From assembly GCA_017412445.1 (NCBI GenBank), contig JAFPYA010000376.1:1-6775 (forward strand): 6,775 bases of DNA. Reading direction: 5' to 3'. The notes beneath the pieces are model-generated. The model ran no database searches and was not told the DNA's origin. It saw only the letters and a program-made list of their open reading frames with translations. Made by a program: the position numbers and the translations under genes. The DNA comes from Clostridia bacterium. GTDB taxonomy: Bacteria > Bacillota > Clostridia > Christensenellales > Aristaeellaceae. Below, in pieces: positions 1 to 6,088 of the stretch; the stretch's first letter is position 1, and every line of letters starts with the position of its first letter.

Positions 1-100
1 CCTGCTCGACCAGTACAACGTGAACGAGCGAATCGTCTATCCCGGTCTCGACGGGCTCACCAAGTGGATAACCCGACATTACTACGTAAGGGGTGAATGA
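1..100 (+). CDS. C-terminal tail of a probable FRG-domain protein (5' truncated by the window edge)
   Basis: An open frame enters from the left edge (first complete codon at base 2) and stops with TGA at 98-100, giving 32 visible residues. The tail reads NVNERIVYPGLDGLTKWITR in its middle. This resembles the conserved C-terminal end of FRG-domain proteins, where an 'INE..LFPGLDGL...L' pattern is typical; that is recognition by memory, not a search result. FRG domains are of poorly known biochemical role and occur in bacterial and phage accessory proteins. The stop codon lies one base before the proC start, and the proC ribosome binding site sits inside this coding end, so the two genes are probably co-transcribed and perhaps translationally coupled. 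The identity rests on a short tail and could be wrong. Confidence 0.55.
   Translation, partial: LLDQYNVNERIVYPGLDGLTKWITRHYYVRGE
87..93 (+). promoter_or_regulatory. Ribosome binding site of proC
   Basis: TAAGGGG ends eight bases before the ATG at 102 and favours that ATG over the in-frame GTG at 93, which would overlap the site itself. It lies inside the last codons of the upstream gene. Confidence 0.7.
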
Positions 101-101
101 C

Positions 102-887
102 ATGAAAACAGGGTTCATAGGCGCGGGCAACATGGGCGGTGCGCTGGCACGGGCGGTAAAGGGCAAGTGCGATATATTGATTTGCGACGCTTTGAAGGAA
201 AAGGCCGCCGCGCTTGCACGCGAAGTAAACGGGACGGTCGCGGACAACCTCACCGCTGCGAGGGAGGCCGACTGGCTGTTTTTAGCGGTAAAGCCATACC
301 TTGCTTCCGAGGTCATAGGAGGCATAAAGGAAGTGCTTAAGGGGCGCGCGGAGCCTCCCGTGATAGTGAGCATGCTTGCGGGCGTAAGCATAAGTGAGCT
401 TGAAGCGCTTCTGCCTGAAGGTATGCCCATAATACGCATAATGCCGAACATCCCCGCGGCGACAGGCAACGGCATGATGATGTACGCCAAAAACGCGCTC
501 GTGTCCGACGAAAAGGCAAACGAATTTGTTGATCTCATGGCGGACAGCGGCGAAATACTGCCCATGGCCGAAAAGCTGATAGACGCGGGCAGCGCAATCT
601 CCGGCTGCGGCCCCGCCTTTGTGGCGCTGTTCATCGAGGCGCTGGCGGATGCCGGCGTGGCCTGCGGGCTGAGCCGCGTAGACGCACTCAAGCTTGCCGA
701 GGCCACCGTGAGCGGCACGGCGAGGCACATGCTTCAAACCGGCATGCATCCGGGCGTTATGAAGGACGCGGTCTGCTCGCCCGGCGGCACCACGATACAG
801 GGCGTGAGGGCGCTCGAGGAGGGGGGCTTCCGTGCAAGCGCCATGAACGCCGTGATAAAGGCCTACGAAAAGACCGTAAACAAGTAA
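102..887 (+). CDS. proC: Pyrroline-5-carboxylate reductase
   Basis: Cytoplasmic enzyme that reduces 1-pyrroline-5-carboxylate to L-proline with NAD(P)H, the last step of proline synthesis. The 261-residue length is normal for the family. The N-terminal Rossmann domain opens with the dinucleotide loop G7-A-G9-N-M-G12 and has the usual LAVKP turn at 61-65 and RIMPNIPAATGNG at 112-124. The C-terminal helical dimer domain has SGCGPAF at 167-173 and the family signature starting at MKDAVCSPGGTTIQG (220-234) and running to about 244. I start at ATG 102 because an SD-like AAGGGG is well placed for it; a GTG at 93 would add only three residues. It follows the upstream gene by one base and is the last gene before a convergent hairpin. 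All expected motifs are intact, so function is secure. Confidence 0.96.
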   Translation: MKTGFIGAGNMGGALARAVKGKCDILICDALKEKAAALAREVNGTVADNLTAAREADWLFLAVKPYLASEVIGGIKEVLKGRAEPPVIVSMLAGVSISELEALLPEGMPIIRIMPNIPAATGNGMMMYAKNALVSDEKANEFVDLMADSGEILPMAEKLIDAGSAISGCGPAFVALFIEALADAGVACGLSRVDALKLAEATVSGTARHMLQTGMHPGVMKDAVCSPGGTTIQGVRALEEGGFRASAMNAVIKAYEKTVNK

Positions 888-902
888 AAGCGTTTACAAA
901 TC

Positions 903-937
903 CGACGCCCGGTGATACGTCTGTTCACCGGGCGTCG
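903..937. terminator. Perfect 13-bp hairpin between convergent genes, probable bidirectional terminator
   Basis: CGACGCCCGGTGA at 903-915 is the exact reverse complement of 925-937, with a nine-base loop. A further five bases (AAGCG 888-892 and CGCTT 941-945) could pair outside it across unpaired stretches. It lies 15 bases after the proC stop and 28 bases beyond the stop of the minus-strand gene, where a shared terminator is expected. Neither side has a proper run of U in the RNA, so it is not a canonical intrinsic terminator; it may need a factor or act as a 3'-end stabilising hairpin. Confidence 0.65.
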
Positions 938-965
938 ATGCGCTTAAAAGCAGCTTGAATTAAGA

Positions 966-3341
966 TTATATCACCTGCGAAAGTACCCACATCCACTTGT
1001 TTGCGGGCTCTATCCACACCTCCTTGTAGGTGGCGGTGCAGATCTGCGGCCAGTAGGGCACGTCCTCGTTGAAATAGCTCTGAATGCCCACGGGCAGCTG
1101 CCCCACGGTTTGCCCGGGCTGCACCACGTATTCGTTCGTCCAGTCGTAGCCCTCGCCAAACAGCAGCGACTGCGCAAAGGGATTCTTGCCGACCGTCCAC
1201 ATCAGCTGCTGCCTTGCAAGCTCCAGTGCGCTTTCGTCCTTGAGCGCGTTTGCCGCCTGAGCCAGCGCGGAGGCCTGAGACAAAAGCACGTTGAGGTTGC
1301 CTCTGAACGAGAACCACACGGGGAAGCGCCTCAGATACCAGCCCTTGCCCAGCGGTACGCCGTGGCGCACCATGTCGGCGTGCTCCTTTAAGCACTCGTC
1401 GTCGCAGGCGATTATGCCGCGCCTGGTCTGGAGGGGATAATCCTTTGCTTCGTCCTCGTGATACACGCCCTCGGGCAGCATGTACCACGGCGCGGTATAC
1501 GCGCTTATCTGCTTTGAGTATTCACAATACTTTTCGAGCGAGGAGAGCCAGACGGGGCGCTTTTCGTGCTCGGGACAGATTTCACACAGGCGCGAGATGC
1601 CCATCGTGAGAAATTGCTCAAACGAGTGGTGCGCGTGATGCACGGGGACTTTGTGCGCATCGTCCGTCCAGAAAAAGCCTCTTAGCTTAACCTCCCAGTC
1701 GGTGTAATCGCTCTGCTGGCAGGCGATGAGCTTATCGGCGTATTGCGCGGCGACCTCGGCGTACTCGCTCTCGCCTGCGGCGTAGATTTCCGCCGCGGCG
1801 GCGCAGGCCATAGCGTAGATTTTGACCGGCTCGTTCATGCTGCGGTAGAATTGCGCGCCCGATTCGCCTTTTTCCTGCCGCTCCTCGTCCCAGGCCTCCA
1901 GGGCAAAGCCAAAGTCCTCTTTTGCGATTTTGAGGCAGTAAGCGGCATACGCCGGGTCGCTGTCTGAAAGCATCTGCGCGCCCAGCGCCTCGGCGCAGGC
2001 GGCCGTGAGATTTGCATGCGGGTCGCGCGAGGGCTCGCTCAGAACGTCGTCGTCTGTGCCGATCACGCCGTCCGTCCATATGGACAACGACGAATATGAG
2101 GAGCGATAGCCGTCGCCAAAGCGGGTCTTCAGCACGTAGCTGAGTCCCCAGCGCGCCTCCTCAAGCACCCTTTCGTACAGCCAGCCCTCAATGCCGCTTC
2201 GCCCCTTCAGGCGGCGCGCAAGCAGCATGAGCGCTATGGTACCGTTGCAGGTGTTGCCCATGCCCTGCGCCAGATCCGCCGCGTCGTGCCAGCCGCCGTT
2301 TGCCACTATGCTTTTGCCGTTGTGAGTCAAAAGCAGATCGGTATGGCAGGCGTGGTGCTTGCCCGGAACATCGAAGCCGCATCTCTGGGACAGGTAGAAG
2401 TTCAGCACCTTCCACGCAGAGCCGTGCCAAACGTCGCCGCCTATCTCAAACACGCGGCTCGTTATGTCGCCCGCGGCTATGAGGTAGCGGCCTTCTTTTG
2501 TGAGCTCGCTGAAGTCGAGCACGGCGTTATCGCCCTGTATCTCCGCACCCTTCTCTAAAACGACCCTGCCTGTTTCGGTTTCTATGAGCCTGAATTTATC
2601 CGGCGCGTTTTTTGCGCTGATTACCGCCAGTTTCCTGTCGCCGGGCAGGTAGCCGCTACCGGAGAACGCGATTCTGCCCGCGCCGGGCGTCCAGCCCTTG
2701 TACATTTCAGGCTCGACATTTTGAAGCTCCAGCCGGTCAATGTACCACTTGATTTCTTCTGCTGCGTCAAACTCATGGCCGCACATATCGTACTCCAGCG
2801 CGATGCCGGTCACGTCGTCCCTGTCCAGCTGCTCTATTTCACAGGTTATGTGGTTCCACTCGTTGTTTTTGAGGCTCACATTGTGATGCCCCTCGCGCTC
2901 GAACCTGTCGGGCACGGGGTGAGTGCCCTGATTGTGCAACTGCAGCCGCGCGACTATCGAGCGCATGCCGGGCACGACGGGCTTGACCCAAACGCTCAGC
3001 CTGTTGTACGCCCTCAAATCCGCGTGATCTATTATGCGCATGGCTTTGGGCTCAATGTATATGCGCCCCGGCGTTCTGCCCGGCAGGAAGCCATGAAGCT
3101 TCGTGGGGGACGTAAACAGTATGCTGTGTGTGCCGTCAAACGATTCATCTTGCGACAGAGTCACCTTCGCGTATTCGGTCACCGCCCGCCAGCAGTCGAT
3201 GCTTTCGCATTCATCCAGCATCACGCTTTCGATGGCGGGCTTCTTTTCGAGCCTCCAATCGGCGGTTTCGGTTTCGTCGTAGGGCATAATCACGTGCGCG
3301 TTGCGCGATTCCATAATGAGGCTTATAAGCTTTTCGTTCAT
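966..3341 (-). CDS. Cytoplasmic glycoside hydrolase family 9-like enzyme with N-terminal beta-sandwich and CelD-type Ig-like domain
   Basis: A 791-residue protein in three parts. Residues about 1-215 include a beta-rich module (LSVWVKP 115-121, IKWYIDRLEL 197-206) like a carbohydrate-binding jelly roll. Residues about 221-300 match the Ig-like domain that precedes GH9 catalytic domains (GRIAFSGSGYLPGD 222-235, GRYLIAAGD 284-292). From about 303 a helical catalytic barrel follows. GGWHDAADLAQG at 349-360 corresponds to the GH9 catalytic-base motif GGW(H/Y)DAGD, giving D353 and D356. TVGKNPFAQSLLFG (716-729) matches the usual 'LGRNPxGxSFVTG' segment. KEVWIEPAN (773-781) aligns with the 'NEVxxDxNA' acid motif, suggesting E774 as the proton donor. 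There is no signal peptide, so it should act on imported oligosaccharides. The Gly-to-Ala change in HDAAD, the His-rich stretch 568-572 and the altered acid motif set it apart from true cellulases; the substrate is unknown. Start chosen by the ribosome site at 3347-3352; a longer frame up to 3407 runs through the promoter-proximal leader and is unlikely. Confidence 0.87.
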   Translation of the reverse strand: MNEKLISLIMESRNAHVIMPYDETETADWRLEKKPAIESVMLDECESIDCWRAVTEYAKVTLSQDESFDGTHSILFTSPTKLHGFLPGRTPGRIYIEPKAMRIIDHADLRAYNRLSVWVKPVVPGMRSIVARLQLHNQGTHPVPDRFEREGHHNVSLKNNEWNHITCEIEQLDRDDVTGIALEYDMCGHEFDAAEEIKWYIDRLELQNVEPEMYKGWTPGAGRIAFSGSGYLPGDRKLAVISAKNAPDKFRLIETETGRVVLEKGAEIQGDNAVLDFSELTKEGRYLIAAGDITSRVFEIGGDVWHGSAWKVLNFYLSQRCGFDVPGKHHACHTDLLLTHNGKSIVANGGWHDAADLAQGMGNTCNGTIALMLLARRLKGRSGIEGWLYERVLEEARWGLSYVLKTRFGDGYRSSYSSLSIWTDGVIGTDDDVLSEPSRDPHANLTAACAEALGAQMLSDSDPAYAAYCLKIAKEDFGFALEAWDEERQEKGESGAQFYRSMNEPVKIYAMACAAAAEIYAAGESEYAEVAAQYADKLIACQQSDYTDWEVKLRGFFWTDDAHKVPVHHAHHSFEQFLTMGISRLCEICPEHEKRPVWLSSLEKYCEYSKQISAYTAPWYMLPEGVYHEDEAKDYPLQTRRGIIACDDECLKEHADMVRHGVPLGKGWYLRRFPVWFSFRGNLNVLLSQASALAQAANALKDESALELARQQLMWTVGKNPFAQSLLFGEGYDWTNEYVVQPGQTVGQLPVGIQSYFNEDVPYWPQICTATYKEVWIEPANKWMWVLSQVI

Positions 3342-3346
3342 GAGAA

Positions 3347-3352
3347 CCTCCC
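3347..3352 (-). promoter_or_regulatory. Ribosome binding site of the GH9-like gene
   Basis: GGGAGG on the minus strand, five bases before the ATG at 3341. It decides the start: the upstream ATG at 3407 has no such site and would lie almost at the predicted transcription start. Confidence 0.8.
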
Positions 3353-3385
3353 GCAAAAACATTTGGCGTGCGCTAATTAATGCTT

Positions 3386-3403
3386 GGCAACAAATCTGCT
3401 GCC
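3386..3403. promoter_or_regulatory. Operator-like imperfect palindrome / RNA hairpin in the GH9-like gene leader
   Basis: GGCAACAAATCTGCTGCC has seven-base arms GGCAACA and TGCTGCC around a four-base centre. The arms mismatch at one DNA position, but in the minus-strand transcript that position is a G-U pair, so the RNA could form a full 7-bp hairpin. It begins 12 bases downstream of the predicted -10 box, about +7 to +24, a common place for a repressor operator. A sugar-responsive repressor is an inference; no regulator gene is in the window. Confidence 0.4.
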
Positions 3404-3415
3404 GCATGCGTCTAA

Positions 3416-3444
3416 ATTATAACCTGCGCGGGGCACGGTGTCAA
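3416..3444 (-). promoter_or_regulatory. Consensus sigma-A promoter for the GH9-like gene
   Basis: On the minus strand: -35 TTGACA (3444-3439), a 17-base spacer, and -10 TATAAT (3421-3416). Both hexamers are perfect and the spacing is optimal. The predicted start point is near 3409, giving a leader of about 68 bases. Such a strong core promoter for a catabolic enzyme suggests that repression, not activation, sets expression. Confidence 0.88.
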
Positions 3445-3481
3445 CGCCGCCGGGCAGGCAGGTCAAAATTTGGCAAAGCTC

Positions 3482-3510
3482 TTTACAAAACGGCGAATTT
3501 GGCGTATTAT
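3482..3510 (+). promoter_or_regulatory. Promoter for the membrane protein-LCP gene run
   Basis: TTTACA (3482-3487), 17-base spacer, TATTAT (3505-3510). A second -10-like TATAAT follows at 3511-3516 but would be 23 bases from the same -35. The predicted start near 3517 leaves a short leader of about 24 bases. Its -35 faces away from the divergent minus-strand promoter, with 37 bases between the two -35 boxes. Confidence 0.68.
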
Positions 3511-3540
3511 TATAATGATAAAATCCCGGAGGTTTTTCTC

Positions 3541-3999
3541 ATGTACTGCGACAACGATGTAAAGACGACGGCTGTAAAAACCCGCACCCGCGTGGCGCTG
3601 GGCATAATACTGATATGCGCGTTCGTGGCGCTGATAATCACCTTCACGGCGCTCAAGCTGCAGGCGCCCGTGCTTATAGCGTCGGGAGTGGGCTTTATTG
3701 TATGCTACTTCGTATGGAGCTTCAAGATCATGCCGTGGATACACTATAACCGCTTCATAAAGGAGCTGACCATAGGCAGAAAGCGCGTAATGGAGTGCGA
3801 GTTTGAGGATATAAGCTCCGAGACGCGCATGTTCGACAACATCGAGGTCAGGGACGTCACCGTGAGCGTGGGCAAGGAGGAAGAGGATGAAAGGCTTTAC
3901 GTGCTCGACGCGGACAAGCAGTTTCCCGATATCGCGCCCGGCGAAAGGATAACGGTCACCTCATACGGCAATTTCATCACGGATATAGCAAAGGCATAA
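3541..3999 (+). CDS. Small membrane protein with two transmembrane helices and a soluble C-terminal domain, function unknown
   Basis: A 152-residue protein I cannot name. A short charged N-terminus (KTRTR at 13-17) is followed by two hydrophobic helices at about 18-37 and 43-61, separated by a tight turn, which places both ends on the same side; the positive N-terminus argues for the cytoplasm. The rest, about 75-152, looks like a small beta-rich domain: MECEFEDI (84-91), VRDVTVSVG (103-111), RLYVLDADKQFP (118-129) and GERITVTSYGNFITDI (134-149). There are no catalytic motifs. GGAGG at 3528-3532, eight bases before the ATG, and the promoter just upstream fix the start; an open frame extends further 5' but runs through the promoter and into the opposite gene. 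It is 24 bases ahead of the LCP gene and is the first gene of the run, so a role in the cell envelope is plausible but unproven. Confidence 0.85.
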   Translation: MYCDNDVKTTAVKTRTRVALGIILICAFVALIITFTALKLQAPVLIASGVGFIVCYFVWSFKIMPWIHYNRFIKELTIGRKRVMECEFEDISSETRMFDNIEVRDVTVSVGKEEEDERLYVLDADKQFPDIAPGERITVTSYGNFITDIAKA

Positions 4000-4023
4000 A
4001 TAACAAATTTACGGAGGCGTAAT

Positions 4024-5052
4024 ATGCGTTCTATAAATACGCGAACCTTTATGGCATGGCTGCTCGTGCTCGTGCTGCTTATGAGCTCGGCTCTGGCCGA
4101 ACGAGCGGGCGGCGGGCGCGGCACCCCTCAGATAGTCGATGACGAGATAGAGGGCGAGTTTTACAACGAATTTGAGGACGGAGACGGCGTGGTTTACGAT
4201 CCCAACGAGGAGCTGCCTCTGGACGACGTAACCATCGACAATTCCCTGAACACGCTTAACAACGTAAGGAACATACTTCTTATAGGCGTCGACTCCCGCT
4301 CCTCCAAGATAACCGGCCGCTCAGACACCATGATGCTGCTCAGCGTAGACATAGAGAAGCATACGATACGCCTCGTTTCCTTCTTGCGCGATATGTACGT
4401 GGAGATACCAGGCAACAAGAACAACCGCATGAACGCGGCCTACGTGTTCGGCGGCTATGACCTGCTGGCGCGCACTATAGAGAGGAACTTCGGCATAAAG
4501 CCCGACGCCTACATCGCCATAAACCTTTCGGGCCTCGTGGACATAATCGACCAGCTCGGCGGCCTATACGTGGACGTGCCCGAGAAGCGCGTGGACAGGG
4601 TGAACGCGGTCATCTTCTGGTACAACCGTGAGGTGCTGGGCTACTCCGAAAGCCACGCGAGGGAGGACTATCTGACCCATGGCGGCTACCAGCTGCTCAA
4701 CGGCCGTCAGGCTGAGGCGTGGGCGAGATACCGCTACAGCGAGGACGACTTCCAGCGCTCCGCCCGCCAGAGGGAGCTTATAACGCTGATATTCGACAGA
4801 ATAAAGAGCATGTCCGTTTCCGACCTCGCCTCCTTTGCTATGAAAAACATATACCTGATAGAGACGAACATGTCCATACAGGATCTGGTTTCGCTGGCGC
4901 CGTCTGTGCTGCTTATGAAGGACGCTGAAATCAAGCAGATGCAGGTCCCCGTCAGAGGCACATACAGCAGCCAAAAGATTTCCGGCATGAGCGTGCTCGT
5001 GCCCGACCGTCAGGCGAACATAAAGGCTCTCAGAGAGTTCTTCGCCAACTGA
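4024..5052 (+). CDS. LytR-CpsA-Psr (LCP) family cell-envelope protein
   Basis: LCP enzymes act outside the membrane and transfer undecaprenyl-pyrophosphate-linked polymers (teichoic acids, capsule, other glycans) to peptidoglycan. The 342-residue protein starts with a secretion signal: basic MRSINTRTF, hydrophobic core about 10-24, then ALA-E at 23-26, which looks like a signal-peptidase I site; family members more often keep an uncleaved anchor. An acidic linker (about 38-69) precedes the LCP domain (about 82-265). Key residues are visible: NILLIGVDSR (83-92; D90, R92), GRSDTMML (98-105; R99, D101), SFLRDMYVEIPG (119-130; R122), RMNAAYVFGG (135-144) and ARYRYSEDDFQRSARQRE (234-251; R235, R237, D242, R245). 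The C-terminal tail (about 266-342) is a simple extension. GGAGG at 4013-4017 sits six bases before the ATG. The polymer it handles cannot be told from the sequence. Confidence 0.93.
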   Translation: MRSINTRTFMAWLLVLVLLMSSALAERAGGGRGTPQIVDDEIEGEFYNEFEDGDGVVYDPNEELPLDDVTIDNSLNTLNNVRNILLIGVDSRSSKITGRSDTMMLLSVDIEKHTIRLVSFLRDMYVEIPGNKNNRMNAAYVFGGYDLLARTIERNFGIKPDAYIAINLSGLVDIIDQLGGLYVDVPEKRVDRVNAVIFWYNREVLGYSESHAREDYLTHGGYQLLNGRQAEAWARYRYSEDDFQRSARQRELITLIFDRIKSMSVSDLASFAMKNIYLIETNMSIQDLVSLAPSVLLMKDAEIKQMQVPVRGTYSSQKISGMSVLVPDRQANIKALREFFAN

Positions 5053-5053
5053 T

Positions 5054-6082
5054 ATGGACAAGCTCAGCTGCGCACGCCGTTTTTCGCTCGCGCTGTCGGG
5101 CAATTTAAGCGCGCTCGACCGCCTGCCCGTTATCGAGTGGGCCTCATGGTGGGATTTGACGCTTGACCGCTGGCACGGGGAGGGCTTCAATAAGGACATG
5201 GGCAGCGACGAGCGCTTTGACGCTCTGGGGCTCGACAGGCACACCCAAATGTGGTTCAACCTCAAAAGCCGCTCCTGTCCCGCGCCCAAAAAGCAGGGCG
5301 GCGCGCTTATAGCGGACGAATGCGACTACGAGCGCATAAAGCCCCTGCTCTATCCCGAGGAGACGCTGGATTTTGCCCAAAGCGAGCTCGCCAAAATCAA
5401 GCAGAGCCATGAGCGGGGCGAGAGGATACTCTGGTACACGCTCGAGGGCGGCTTTTGGTTTCCGCGCACACTGCTGGGCATTGAGGGGCATCTGTACTCG
5501 TTTTACGACGAACCGGAGCTGTATAAGCGCATACTGGACGACTTGAGCGACTATCAGCTTAGGCTGCTTGAGCGCGTGTATTCGGTTGCTACGCCTGAGT
5601 TCATGACCTTCGCCGAGGACATGAGCTACAACAAAGGCCCGATGCTGAGCAAAAAGCTGTTTGATGAGTTTCTGCTGCCTTATTACAAAAAAGTGATTCC
5701 TTACATAAAAAGCCACGGCACGCGCGTGATTGTGGACTCCGACGGCGACATCACTGAGATGGTGCCCTGGCTGATCGAGGCCGGCATAGAGGGCGCGCTG
5801 CCGCTTGAATTTCAGGCGGGCGTGGACGTGAACGAGCTTAAGCGCCGCTTTCCCGATTTCATACTGATAGGCGGCTTCAACAAGCGCGTAATGAAGCTGG
5901 GCGCCGAAAAGATGGAGGAGGAATTCATCCGCCTGTTGCCAGCGATGCGAAAGGGGCGCTTCATCCCCAGCGTGGATCATCAGACGCCGCCCGACGTAAG
6001 CCTTGAAAACTATCGCATGTACGTGGAGCTGCTCAAAAAGTACGCGCGCCTTGCGGTAAGCGCGCGCGGAGAGGAAGCCTGA
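5054..6082 (+). CDS. Uroporphyrinogen decarboxylase-fold (URO-D superfamily) protein, substrate unknown
   Basis: A 342-residue soluble protein of the URO-D/MtaA superfamily, TIM-barrel enzymes that include haem-pathway decarboxylases and corrinoid-dependent methyltransferases. The N-terminal LDRLPVIEWASWWDLTLDRW (21-40), FAEDMSYNKGPMLSKKLFDE (186-205), ILIGGFNKRVM (270-280) and GRFIPSVDHQTPPDVSLENY (301-320) are typical of the uncharacterised branch common in anaerobes. True HemE is unlikely: its N-terminal PVWFMRQAGR-type motif is absent. At the position of the H-x-C zinc ligands of MtaA-type methyltransferases this protein reads VDSDGD (227-232), and the C-terminal cysteine ligand is not evident, so classical thiol methyl transfer is doubtful. 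The start is one base after the LCP stop with no good ribosome site, which suggests translational coupling; the N-terminus fits family members. It is followed six bases later by an aldolase gene. Confidence 0.85.
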   Translation: MDKLSCARRFSLALSGNLSALDRLPVIEWASWWDLTLDRWHGEGFNKDMGSDERFDALGLDRHTQMWFNLKSRSCPAPKKQGGALIADECDYERIKPLLYPEETLDFAQSELAKIKQSHERGERILWYTLEGGFWFPRTLLGIEGHLYSFYDEPELYKRILDDLSDYQLRLLERVYSVATPEFMTFAEDMSYNKGPMLSKKLFDEFLLPYYKKVIPYIKSHGTRVIVDSDGDITEMVPWLIEAGIEGALPLEFQAGVDVNELKRRFPDFILIGGFNKRVMKLGAEKMEEEFIRLLPAMRKGRFIPSVDHQTPPDVSLENYRMYVELLKKYARLAVSARGEEA

Positions 6083-6088
6083 TAATAA

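Larger units (their letters stand above)
3361..3504 (+). repeat. Three copies of ATTTGGC in the divergent control region
   Basis: The heptamer ATTTGGC occurs at 3361-3367, 3468-3474 and 3497-3503; the last two extend to AATTTGGC and are 29 bases apart, flanking the plus-strand -35 box. They could be regulator half-sites or chance in an AT-richer stretch. Confidence 0.25.

Noticed and set aside
885..898. TAAAAGCGTTTACA, one mismatch from a catabolite-responsive (cre) element
   Set aside because: It overlaps the proC stop codon, far from any promoter in the window and downstream of both convergent genes, so a carbon-catabolite role there is not supported.
2721..3380. A 219-codon plus-strand open frame opposite the N-terminal part of the GH9-like gene
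   Set aside because: It is antisense to a coherent multi-domain protein, and has no promoter, ribosome site or recognisable domain.
3511..3516. TATAAT as the -10 box of the plus-strand promoter
   Set aside because: It is 23 bases from the only fitting -35 (TTTACA), whereas TATTAT at 3505-3510 gives the optimal 17-base spacing.
3301..3540. A longer N-terminus for the two-helix membrane protein
   Set aside because: The frame is open upstream but passes through both divergent promoters and the start of the opposite gene; the ATG at 3541 has a strong ribosome site.
5054..6082. HemE, haem-pathway uroporphyrinogen decarboxylase
   Set aside because: The fold family matches, but the characteristic N-terminal HemE motif is missing and no other haem or cobalamin synthesis gene is nearby.
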